NCBI GenBank assembly: GCA_015852425.1
Contig: JAAAIG010000612.1
Coordinates: forward strand, 1 to 23,925
DNA: 23,925 nucleotides
Direction: 5' to 3'
Origin: Gryganskiella cystojenkinii
Taxonomy: Eukaryota; Mortierellomycota; Mortierellomycetes; Mortierellales; Mortierellaceae
Each line of letters starts with the position of its first letter. The stretch's first letter is position 1. The notes below the pieces were generated by a model, which made no database searches, was not told where the DNA came from, and saw only the letters and a program-made list of their open reading frames with translations. This document shows, piece after piece, positions 11,520 through 19,747 of this stretch. The position numbers were made by a program, and so were the translations under genes.

Positions 11520-12440
11520 CTATTCTTCTTGCTCTTGCTGTCCTTCTGTTGTCATGACGCCATGGTTGTGACCGCGCGACTCGCCGCTCTTGACGGCAGG
11601 AGCAGTAATCGTAACGAGGGCGATGCGAGCGACCTGTTCTTGATCGTGTTCAGTACCAAACGTCAAGTGCTCCAGCCATGTCAATGCCATCAATTGCCGC
11701 ACGGCCTATTTATTCAGAGACTTGTCCGTAGCCGAGAATACAAGAGTATCGATAAAATGTTCCTCGAGACCCTGACTAAAAGCCCACCAGGTTCAGTCCC
11801 AGGACCGTGATCCCTCCTTACCGACGACATGACTCGAGGACAAAGAGAACAAATCTTTGACGATGAGTCGGTCCACCCCCAAGGTGACCAGAACTCGGAC
11901 AAGACCTCAGGAACACTTTCCAGATCCAGTCAAATGTGGTCCCTTCAACTGCTTCTCACTAGGCATGGATTCCAAGCTTGCTTGTCCTCGCCTTCATCCC
12001 CCACCATATTTCTCATTGTTTGCTTCCAAGTGACAGACATTCCAGGTTCGGAAACCGGTCCAGAATGTCCCAGAGAGCTCTTTGTCTTTCAGACGCACGA
12101 GCTAGATCCGGGTAGGACAGCACGAGACGGAGGGACGGGGGTTAATGGCGAGGATGCCGTTTTCGTTTTCGTTTTTTTTTTTGAGCAGGATAAAAATCGA
12201 TCCAAGCTCTAGTCGCCGCCTCATCCTGGTCTTAGCTTTTGTAATGGTTGCCTATGGTTTGTAGTACTTCCAGTGTACGGAGAGCGGGTGAGAACTCGGC
12301 TGTGACGTCCTTTTCGTTTTCACTGTTACCGTCATCGGTATTGTCGTTTCTGTAGCGAGTAGGCACGCGATCACGAATCACTGTGCCAACCCTTTCACAG
12401 GAACTAGAAGCAGTCACAAAGAGATGTCTCGACATGGGCC
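11520..12440 (-). pseudogene. Decayed coding region with leucine-rich fragments (possible F-box/LRR relic)
   Basis: Several protein-like fragments lie in order on the minus strand but not in one frame. Fragment 1 ends with A-L-R-T-L-E-V-L-Q-T-I-G and a TAA at 12232-12234. Fragment 2 (12138-12013) includes R-F-P-N-L-E-C-L-S-L-G and ends in TGA. Fragment 3 (11774-11520) has an in-frame TAG at 11706-11708 and contains L-T-W-L-E-H-L-T-F-G. The F-P-N-L-E-x-L-S-L and L-x-x-L-E-x-L-T-F patterns resemble the LRR parts of fungal F-box proteins. Splice-like sites exist (for example GTAAGG near 11825), so a heavily spliced live gene is not excluded. No start codon or complete model could be built. It differs in sequence from the three LRR paralogs to the right. 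Confidence 0.35.
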
Positions 12441-12476
12441 AGAAAAGAAAAATGTTCCCTCTTTTGAAAAAGGCTT

Positions 12477-12486
12477 NNNNNNNNNN
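12477..12486. other. Assembly gap (10 N)
   Basis: Ten N bases mark a contig join of unknown true size. The gap lies 54 bases upstream of the RRG9-like start codon and beside fragment 1 of the decayed region, so the promoter and 5' end of RRG9 and the start of the relic are uncertain. Confidence 0.98.
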
Positions 12487-12540
12487 TTTTGGCATGACCC
12501 TTTTCAAACGACTCGAATCAAAGCAGGAAGAATACACGTT

Positions 12541-13690
12541 ATGATTATTTCAAGAAGGCGAGGAGCAACATCAGCGGCAACATGGGCACAGATCCACCAG
12601 ACTTTGCTTGGTTGTCATAAACCACCACATGCAAGAACGATTTCCAACTCCATGATCTCTCTACTCCCGAGATCTTCACCTGTCAAACCCCCAAGAACCT
12701 CTTCTTCAACCTCACCCGCAAGTGAATCAGAGTCGACCCCCCTGGATCAACGCCTCGATGCATTCCAGCACCCCGAGACTCTGGCAAAAGCTGAACTTCG
12801 TTGGGGTCTTGGATCCACTCCCACAGAGTTCTCACCGATAGTCCACCCTCAGGGTCGTCCCGGGATCGCGGATCTGGTCGATCAGATGCGCAAGATTCGG
12901 ATATCCAGTGGCATCATTCGTCAAAGGAGCATTAACAAGAACGACGACAACAACTCTTTGTCAACGGCAACGACAGGACCAAGGAACAAATTCGAAAAGG
13001 CAACACCGAACCAACACCTGCACAAACCTCTCTATGGTCAATTACAGGAGGAAGCCCCACTATGGTTAAAACACAAGGTTGCGATCGTAGAAAAACTATC
13101 GGGTAAACGGTGGAACCCGGTCAAGAAGATCACTCGACAGTCCATGGAGGAGATTCGATACCTTCATAAACAGGTAAGCTGAGGAGAATTTGTTTCTCGC
13201 TTCCGTGCTGATTTGAATCCTGTTTATATTTTGGTCCGCATTGATAGTGACATTTCTACATTTCTTCCTCTTTTTTTTTTGTCTGGAATTTCTTCCCGGA
13301 TAATAGTTCCCAGATGAATGGACGACTCCAAAACTCGCCGATCACTTCAACATTGCCTCGGAATCTGTTCGCAGGATCCTCAAAAACTCGAATTTCGTGC
13401 CTGCTCCAGAACGTGCTCAAAAACAGGATGATGTCAGGACAGTGGCCCGCAAGACCAGGGTTGCCGAGAGATTGGCTCAGAATGCTGAAGCAGGACGCAC
13501 CTTGTATCTGCAGCGAAAGGCTCGAATGGATCAACAAGCGGCCTTGTACCCGCAGAAAAAATTCCACCGATTCCAGCCCGTGGCTTCAAATCCCGTTAAC
13601 TCCACAGCAACGGATGTGGCGACACCTGTGATTAAAGCCAGGTCTGCGCCTAGGATCAAGCTGGGTGCACCCAAAAGGTCCATCGAGTAG
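12541..13690 (+). CDS. RRG9: RRG9/neugrin-like mitochondrial protein, two exons
   Basis: Exon 1 is 12541-13173 and exon 2 is 13307-13690, giving 338 residues. The 133-base intron is GTAAGC...TAG in phase 0. The conserved core spans the splice: a K-R-W-N-P-V-K-K-I-T-R segment then E-E-I-R-Y-L-H-K-Q (about 188-211), followed by F-P-D-E-W-T-T-P-K-L-A and a helix-turn-helix-like segment ending R-R-I-L-K (about 212-239). This is the signature of Rrg9/neugrin proteins, mitochondrial factors needed for respiratory growth and mitochondrial gene expression. The ATG at 12541 gives an Arg-rich, acid-free N-terminus typical of a mitochondrial presequence. The frame is open further upstream across the N gap to an ATG at 12424, so that start is less safe. 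The C-terminus is basic and low-complexity. Confidence 0.82.
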
Positions 13691-14248
13691 TCGTCCACCC
13701 AATAACTACTAGCAACAGCAACAGCGCTACACCTCGCATTTTTCAGTATTTACAGCATTAGAAAAAAAAATTAAAAAAACACAAAACGACCTGGTGCAAT
13801 TTTACAAGTGCTCCCAGAAAATAAATCCTTCCCTGTTGATGTATTTTCGCATTTGGATCTCGTTTTCACTGTTGAGATAGAGCGTCTCTTGCTGTTCGGT
13901 CTCTCTACTGTAAGTTCCTGTCTTCATCCATGGCGATCAAACTTGCCTTTTCGTTCCCTCCGCTCAATTAATCCATCGCGTGCACTGTTTGACTCGAGAG
14001 GCAGCCACACGAGTCAGCTACTTTCCCTCTCCATTTCCGATCACACTGTCGCTTGTTCAAGTTAAGCCTACTCGAAATCATCCTTCCGAGTCCCTCGTAT
14101 CCCTTTTAGCCTTCCTCCGGACCCTTGCATGTGGCTTACATGCCGCTCTCCCAGTATAACGTCTCTCGCATGGATTCCTCTTGAGCCAAGCGCGTGTCTG
14201 CATGCACTCGTGCCTTCTTCAGGGGCGAATAATTGAGGTTCTAGTTTA
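13691..14248. other. 3' region between RRG9 and the first LRR copy, with one duplicated element
   Basis: No gene is supported. The stretch starts with the RRG9 3' UTR, with A-rich tracts near 13762-13780. It contains the repeat copy at 13811-13936 and ends at the 3' end of LRR copy a. The open frame at 14259-14068 (-) has no recognisable content. Confidence 0.5.
13811..13936. repeat. 3'-flank repeat, copy 1 (partner at 16171-16307)
   Basis: This stretch starts CTCCCAGAAAATAAAT and is closely similar to 16171-16307. Shared landmarks include TTTTTCGCATTTG-like and TCTCTCTACTGTAAG blocks. Each copy lies on the 3' side of an LRR gene (a and b), so it marks the edge of the duplicated unit. Confidence 0.75.
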
Positions 14249-15063
14249 TTAATAAGCAAATTTTATTTCGCATTTTGTGGTCGGCGACACCTGATATATC
14301 GCCAGAGCTCCAATATCTCTGATCAAGTTGCCTCTCAAGTCCAAAGCAGTGAGAGTCGTGTTGGTCTTGAGTGCCTCTGTCAACGCCTGAGCTCCAATGT
14401 CTCCGATCGAATTGCCACTCACGTCCAAAGAAGTGAGAGACTTGTTGGTTTTGAGTGCCTCTGAGAGTGCCTGAGCTCCAATGACTCTGATCAAGTTAGA
14501 GTACAACTCCAAGTAGTCAGAGTTGAGTTGGTCTTGAGTGCCTCTGACAGTGCGCGAACTCCGTAGTCTCCGATCCAGTTGATTCTCGGGTCCAAAGTGG
14601 TGAGAGTCATGTTGGTCATGAGCGCCTCCGATAGCACATAGGCTCCAATGTCTCTGATCTTGTTGTCCCACAAGCACAAAGTGGTCAGAGTCTTGTTGGT
14701 CTTGAGTGCCTCAGACAGCGCCTGAGCTCCAGTGTCTCCGATCAAGTTCCCGACCAAGTTTAAAGTGGTCAGGGCCGGGTAGGTCATGAAGTTAGAAACT
14801 ACTTCCTCTTGTTCAAATGTTGAGGATAGTTTTTCATAAGAGTACAGAATTGTCAGTTGTTGTATAAGGTGCCTGTTTCGCGTAATAGTTTCTGTGCTAG
14901 GCCCATGTTTCGACAAGACGACAGAGTTGTAGAGATTCTGCGTAAATGAGTCGTTCCAATCCTGACTCACACGAGCACAAGACGCGAGGTCTTTGTCGTC
15001 AAGGCTGCTGGCAATTATTGAGCGAATTTCAGGTAGATCAAGGGGATGTGTCTGGAACATCAT
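14249..15063 (-). pseudogene. F-box/LRR paralog a, shortened and frameshifted
   Basis: The N-terminus (ATG at 15063 or the adjacent 15060) matches the other two copies: H-P-L-D-L-P-E-I-R-S then L-D-D-K-D-L-A-S-C-A-R-V-S-Q-D-W-N, an F-box-like segment. LRRs of 28 residues follow. At about 14511-14516 one base is missing relative to the same repeat in copy b near 18312, where the coding strand reads ACTAATTTGG against ACTACTTGG here. The frame then ends at a TGA at about 14491. The original frame resumes after the break and carries three more repeats and the family C-terminus (C-E-I-K) to a stop at 14249. Even if restored it would have about seven repeats, half of copy b. It may be inactive, or give a 190-residue F-box plus short-LRR protein, or reflect a base-call error. 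Confidence 0.8.
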
Positions 15064-15208
15064 AATTATAAAGTTGAAGAATGTGACCGACGGGCTTACG
15101 AGAAAGTTCAAGGCAGTAGTGAATGAGAAATGAGAGTTAAAGAAGAAGGAGCGAGATGACGAGGATAAAGACTATGGTTACCTATAACGCGTACAACGCT
15201 CGTGTCGG

Positions 15209-15303
15209 TGTCTGGGAATGTGCAAAAGGGGGAATAATGAACAAAGATGGATGAAGAACAAGAGCGCCGTTGCACGCACGAGAAGACTTAAATACTGTAT
15301 AAG
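15209..15303 (-). promoter_or_regulatory. Promoter-like module of LRR copy a
   Basis: It holds a block TGTGCAAAAGGGGGAATAATGA (plus-strand sense) at about 15219-15240 and, about 45 bases on, a TATA-like AGTATTTAAG on the minus strand (about 15287-15296). The same two elements with the same spacing occur upstream of copy b (18989-19082). They lie 150-240 bases upstream of the minus-strand start codon, fitting a core promoter. Confidence 0.5.
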
Positions 15304-15511
15304 GGAGGCTGGTGACGAAGGATTTATTTCTTCTACGCCATCACTCGTGTTGGTGGCACAAACGGATCGATTGATAGCAAAATAAACAAAAAAGGAATTT
15401 TCCTGAAGAACCGAGATCGGTTGAGTACACAATAAAGACCATCGCCGAGATTTCATTGCGACAAGAAAGACTCGGGTTCCGGTATCCACGAAGTTTCATG
15501 GCAGCAATGGT

Positions 15512-15785
15512 CTTATGTGTTTGTTCGAGATACTCAGCTACTCTTTTTATTTATCGTGGTGTAAGTCTGGGCAATGGCTCCGGGTTTTCATCGAGGAAAC
15601 ATACCTTGGCAGAATCCACAGCCCAAGACTTTCTGCCTCTCGAGAACCGTGTTAGAGACTGGATAAACATCAACAAGCCCTGAGTAATGTGGTCAAATTA
15701 ACCGACAGGGACTTTTACAATCAAAGAAATTGTTAATTCTTGGGGTTCCTCAGGAGGGATCCTATACTATCAAAAATCCGCTGCG
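15512..15785. other. Segment present upstream of copy a but missing upstream of copy b
   Basis: The flanks of copies a and b match up to about 15511 (b: about 19352) and again from 15786 (b: 19392). Copy a therefore has about 275 bases where copy b has about 40. The extra DNA includes a plus-strand coding-like end, K-H-T-L-A-E-S-T-A-Q-D-F-L-P, stopping at 15681-15683. It is either an insertion in a or a deletion in b; no terminal repeats were seen. Confidence 0.45.
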
Positions 15786-16035
15786 CTTTCAGTGTGCTGG
15801 AATCTGAAGTCATATTAATTATAAGTGAGCCGGTGGAAGGACCTTGAGTTCTGTGGACAATCGTCTCTTCGCTGCATGCTTGAGGCTGTAGGGATATTAC
15901 TTCCAAGTCGGGCTGGACACCAATTTTGATGAGACAGCATGACAAAACACGACAACGTTAGAGTTTCAGGTTTCGATCTGGTCAAGCAGTAAAAATAGAT
16001 CCCATGCACGAGAGTGGGCAATCGAACAAAGCAAC
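15786..16035. repeat. Upstream-flank module, copy 1 (partner at 19392-19623)
   Basis: It begins CTTTCAGTGTGCTGGAAT and shares many blocks in the same order with 19392-19623, ending with GTTTCGATCTGGTCAA, TAGATCCCATGC and GAGTGGGCAATCGAAC. It closes the duplicated LRR unit on the side away from the gene. Confidence 0.75.
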
Positions 16036-16170
16036 AATCGCTCGAACCTGAGTTAGTGGAGATGGATCGCACGTTGCCTAGTTTAGGGATTCGACGTGAG
16101 CCAACCTCCGCTAGCATCTCATTGGCACTCTCTTTCTGTTTCTGTACTGATTATATTGATCGTCTTTCAG

Positions 16171-16307
16171 CTCCCAGAAAATAAATTGATCTCTCTCTCT
16201 TTCCTGGTTGACATGTTTTTTCGCATTTGAACCTCGTTTTCATAGTCGAGCGAGAGCATCTCTTGCTGTCCGTCTCTCTACTGTAAGCTTCTGTCTTCAT
16301 CGATGGC
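16171..16307. repeat. 3'-flank repeat, copy 2 (partner at 13811-13936)
   Basis: It starts CTCCCAGAAAATAAAT like its partner and carries a CT-microsatellite expansion (about 16190-16202) absent from copy 1. It lies about 1 kb from the stop of copy b, against about 310 bases for copy 1 and copy a, so DNA was gained or lost between repeat and gene after duplication. Confidence 0.75.
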
Positions 16308-16651
16308 AATGAGCAATTCAGGGCAATCAAGAAATCCCGAGCCGCGTCACGCGATTGATAGTAGTTGAGCTCCTCTGCAAAGACAAGCAAGGATATTTCT
16401 GTGCCGCGTGTAATCCTCTGTTGAATCCAACGAATGACTTCCAAGGGTACTGGATCCTAGGGATTGTTGTCCTGATTGTTCATATCTCCGTCTTGTGATT
16501 CTATATTTGAGATTGTTAACTTTTGAAGATCATAGACTCTAGAAAATGTTTAAGAGAGAACGACCGAAGTCAGGAGACTACAAACATCCAATAGTTGCTT
16601 CAAGGATGAATTACGCCCAACCAACCACATATCCATAACACAAGATCTCCC

Positions 16652-16824
16652 CACGCTCCACTTTCCGCCTTCCTGCCGCGAACTGACAGGATCCGCTAAG
16701 AAAGAACCAGCTGAATTGGGGCGATTTGATTGTCAAGATACTAGCAGCCAGTGGACACAACACCACACACTCCACTTTCCGCCTCCCTGCCGCGAACTGA
16801 CAGGATCCGCTAAGAAAGAACCAG
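16652..16824. repeat. 59-base direct repeat pair, 114 bases apart
   Basis: Copies at 16652-16710 and 16766-16824 differ at about two positions by eye. The unit contains CTCCACTTTCCGCCT and ends GGATCCGCTAAGAAAGAACC. The period of 114 is a multiple of three, so a minus-strand frame reads through both copies, but no other sign of coding is present. Confidence 0.85.
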
Positions 16825-16825
16825 T

Positions 16826-16888
16826 GTGTAATGCATAGAGTATTCCTCGCCTGAGACACAAACTACTTCAGAAACTAATGCATTACAC
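16826..16888. repeat. 11-base inverted repeat beside the direct repeats
   Basis: GTGTAATGCAT at 16826-16836 and its exact reverse complement ATGCATTACAC at 16878-16888 flank 41 bases. The left arm begins two bases after the second 59-base direct repeat. It could be the remains of a small mobile element or a chance hairpin; an A8 run follows the right arm. Confidence 0.55.
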
Positions 16889-17301
16889 GAAAAAAAAGAT
16901 GCTATTATAATCAATAGATATTGAAAGTTAGCAACCAACAAATGGTGAAGAATCGATAATATGAAACAACGTAAAATGGATTTGAGCAGTGATGTCAAGA
17001 GAATTCCCAGCAGTCGCCGAAGAAGGGCTACGTTGCCATGGAGGTCATGACTAAAAAAAGGGAAGCACTTACCGATGCTTGAAGCGAGCGCAATGGTCTA
17101 GGCTGTTGATGTTGAGAGGTAGGGAGGCGACAAAGGTAATGAGACTCAACGGACATGTCATGATGAAATTGACAGCGTCTAAAATACGGACTGCTTTCTT
17201 GTTGACTAAATTATCCAACCCTTATTTTGTAAGTTAATGATAATTGATAACTCACCTTCAGCTCAGGGGGATAAAATTGAAGTATAATAAAACTTACCAG
17301 T

Positions 17302-18864
17302 TTATTTAAGTTTTATTTCGCAAGTGGTCCGCGACATCTGAAATATCGTATGAGCTCCAATGTCACTCATAAAGTTGTTTGTCAGGTCCAAAAAGGTAAG
17401 AGTCAAGTTGGTCTTGAGTGCCTCAGACAGCGCCTGAGCTCCGTTGTCTTCGATCAAGTTCTCCCACAATACCAACGTAGTCAGGGTGTTATTGGTCATG
17501 AGTGCCTCAGATAGTGCCTGAGCTCCTTTGTCTTCGATCGAGTTCTCCCACAACTCCAACGTAATCAGGGTCTTGTTGGTCTTGAGTGCCTCAGACAGTG
17601 CCTCAGCTCCGTTGTCTCTGATCGAGTTAGACCCCAAGTCCAAAGTGGTCAAAACTGAGTTGGTCTTGAGTGACTCCGATAGCGCCTGAACTGCATTGTA
17701 ATTGATCGAGTTCTCCCACAACTTCAACGTAGTCAGAGTCTTGTTGGTCTTGAGTGCCTCAGACAGTGCCTTGGCTCCGTGGTCTCCGATCGAGTTACAC
17801 CCCAAGTCCAAAGTGGACAAAGTTGAATTAGTCTTGAGCGACTCCGACAGCGCCTGAGCTCCATTGTAACTGATTGAGTTAGACCCTAGGCTCAAAGTGG
17901 TCAGAGTCAGGTTCGCCTTGAGTGCCTCAGACAGCGCTTGAGCTCCGTTGTCTCCGACTGAGGTGGAGCACAATTCCAAAGTGATCAGAGTCGAGTTGGT
18001 CTTGAGTGCCTCCGATAGAGCCTGAGCTCCGTTGTCTCCGATCAAGTTATCTCCCAAGTATAACATGGCCAGGGTTGAGTTGGTTTTGAGTGCCTCTGAT
18101 AGCGCCTGAGCTCCGTTGTCCTCGATCTCGTTATCCCGCAAATATAAAGTGGCCAGGGTTGAGTTGGTCTTGAGTGCCTCTGATAGCGCCAGAGCTCCGT
18201 TGTCTCCGATCGAGTTAGACCCCAAGTCCAAAGTGGTCAAAACTGAGTTGGCCTCGAGCGCCTCTGACAGTGCCTGAGCTCCACTGACTCTGATCAAGTT
18301 AGAGTACAACTCCAAATTAGTCAGAGTTGAGTTGATCTTGAGTGCCTCTGACAGCGCCTGAGCTCCATGGTCTCCGATCTCGTTTCCCCCCAAGTTCAAA
18401 GAGCTCAGAGTCTTGTTGGTCTTGAGTGCCTCAGACAGCGCCTGAGCCCCTTCAGGTCCAATCTGGTTGTCCCACAAGTCCAAAGTGGTCAGAAATGAGT
18501 TGGTCTTGAGTGCCTCAGATAGTGCCTGAGCTCCAGTGTATCCGATCAAGTTCCTCCTCAAGCTTAAAGTGGTCAGGATTGGGTAGGTCATGACGCTAGA
18601 AACTAGTTCTTCTTGTTCAGATGTCGAGGATGGCTTTTCATAAGGTTCCAGAATTGTCAGGTGTTGTATAAGGTGCCTGTTATGTGCAACATTTTCGATG
18701 CTGGGGCCATCCTCCCCCAAGACAACAGAGTGGTAGAGTGACGGTGTAAATGAGCCGTTCCAATCCTGACTCACACGAGCACAAGATGCGAGGTCTTTGT
18801 CGTCAAGGCTGCTGGCAATTCTTGAGCGAATTTCAGGTAGATCAAGGGGATGTGTTCGGAACAT
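17302..18864 (-). CDS. F-box/leucine-rich repeat protein, paralog b (intact, 520 aa)
   Basis: A single exon starts at ATG 18864 (M-F-R-T-H-P-L-D-L). The longer open frame to 18897 begins with GTG and is not used. Residues about 4-50 form an F-box-like segment with D-D-K-D-L-A-S-C-A-R-V-S. From about residue 94 there are 14 full 28-residue LRRs of the RNI/NLRC3 type, plus a diverged 15th ending C-E-I-K-L-K. The DNA shows a strict 84-base period. The family is expected to act as a substrate receptor of SCF ubiquitin ligases, with the LRR arc binding the target; the target cannot be read. Variable residues cluster at the LxLxxN face (W/D/E, G/S, Y/S), as expected if the binding surface diversifies. 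It is the only one of three tandem paralogs without a visible break. Confidence 0.85.
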   Translation of the reverse strand: MFRTHPLDLPEIRSRIASSLDDKDLASCARVSQDWNGSFTPSLYHSVVLGEDGPSIENVAHNRHLIQHLTILEPYEKPSSTSEQEELVSSVMTYPILTTLSLRRNLIGYTGAQALSEALKTNSFLTTLDLWDNQIGPEGAQALSEALKTNKTLSSLNLGGNEIGDHGAQALSEALKINSTLTNLELYSNLIRVSGAQALSEALEANSVLTTLDLGSNSIGDNGALALSEALKTNSTLATLYLRDNEIEDNGAQALSEALKTNSTLAMLYLGDNLIGDNGAQALSEALKTNSTLITLELCSTSVGDNGAQALSEALKANLTLTTLSLGSNSISYNGAQALSESLKTNSTLSTLDLGCNSIGDHGAKALSEALKTNKTLTTLKLWENSINYNAVQALSESLKTNSVLTTLDLGSNSIRDNGAEALSEALKTNKTLITLELWENSIEDKGAQALSEALMTNNTLTTLVLWENLIEDNGAQALSEALKTNLTLTFLDLTNNFMSDIGAHTIFQMSRTTCEIKLK

Positions 18865-18988
18865 CTTAATTATAAAGATGAGGAATGGGACAAGCACGAT
18901 GAGGTTATGAGAAGGTGCAATGCAGCAGTGAATGAGAACTCAGACGTAAGGAAGAAGGAGCGAATTGACGAGGAAAAGACTATGTCGG

Positions 18989-19082
18989 TGTCTGTGAATG
19001 TGCAAAAGGGGGAATAATGAACGAAGATGGATGAAGAGCAAGAGCGCCGTTGCGTGCACGAGAAGATTTAAATACTTATAAG
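18989..19082 (-). promoter_or_regulatory. Promoter-like module of LRR copy b
   Basis: It has the same block as copy a (TGTGAATGTGCAAAAGGGGG at about 18993-19012) and, about 45 bases further, a TATA-like TTATAAGTATTTAAATC on the minus strand (about 19066-19082), 200 bases upstream of the ATG. Conservation across copies makes these the best candidates for shared regulation. Confidence 0.5.
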
Positions 19083-19391
19083 GGGGGCTGGTGGCGAAGG
19101 ATTTATTTCTGCTACGCCATCACTCGATAGGTGGCACCAAAAGATCGATTGGTGGCAAAATAAACTTGAAAAGAAGACGTTGTTTTTGGCTCAATCGAAA
19201 AGAAAAAAATGCCAGAAGAGCGCTCAGAGAGCACAAAAGGAAACAATAGAAAGGAAGAACCGAGTATACAATAGGGACGCAAGACCATCGCCGAGATTTC
19301 GTCCACGTCAAGAAAGACTCGAGTTCCAGAAACCGCGAAGTTTTCACGGCATCAATGGCGCTTCTATAATTAAAAAATAAAGTATGTAGCA

Positions 19392-19623
19392 CTTTCAGTG
19401 TGCCGGAATTTGAAGTGATATCAGTTATGGGCGAGCTGGTGGAGAGACGTCGAGTTCTGTGTGTAGAGTCGTCTTTTCAATGTATGCCGACGGCGGTAGA
19501 TAGAAGTCAAATTGGCTAGACTTTTGATGTGACAACATGACAAACAGGAGAAGTTGGACTTGCAGGTTTCGATCTGGTCAACCAGAAAAATAGATCCCAT
19601 GCGCAAGAGTGGGCAATCGAACA
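19392..19623. repeat. Upstream-flank module, copy 2 (partner at 15786-16035)
   Basis: It begins CTTTCAGTGTGCCGGAAT and ends GAGTGGGCAATCGAAC, like its partner. It lies between the promoter-like region of copy b and the 3' end of copy c, so units b and c are directly adjacent. Confidence 0.75.
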
Positions 19624-19747
19624 GCACTCGTTCTTCCTATGGGGCGTAACATTGAAGTACCAGTTTACCCAAGTTTTATTTCACATTTTGTGGTCCGCGA
19701 CATCTGACGTATCGCCTCTGCCCCAATGGCACCGATAAAGCTGTCTG

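Larger units (their letters stand above)
16036..17301. other. Gene-poor spacer between LRR units a and b
   Basis: No complete gene is supported. The spacer holds the second 3'-flank repeat (16171-16307), a 59-base direct repeat pair, and an 11-base inverted repeat. It also holds a minus-strand coding-like fragment (about 16444-16310) with W-I-Q-Q-R-I-T-R-G-T-E and E-E-L-N-Y-Y-Q-S-R-D-A-A that I do not recognise. From about 16900 to 17280 it is AT-rich and shows nothing further. Confidence 0.5.

Noticed and set aside
11499..12212. Plus-strand open frames 11499-11810 and 11829-12212 as genes
   Set aside because: Composition is erratic and neither has a start context or motif; the minus-strand fragments in the same place look more protein-like.
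14068..14259. Minus-strand 63-residue open frame downstream of LRR copy a
   Set aside because: No motif, overlaps the 3' end of copy a in another frame, and the surrounding DNA looks non-coding.
16611..16859. Minus-strand open frame with a duplicated 18-residue segment
   Set aside because: The repetition only reflects the 59-base DNA repeat whose 114-base period is a multiple of three; the rest is Cys/Ser/Phe-rich with no protein-like features.
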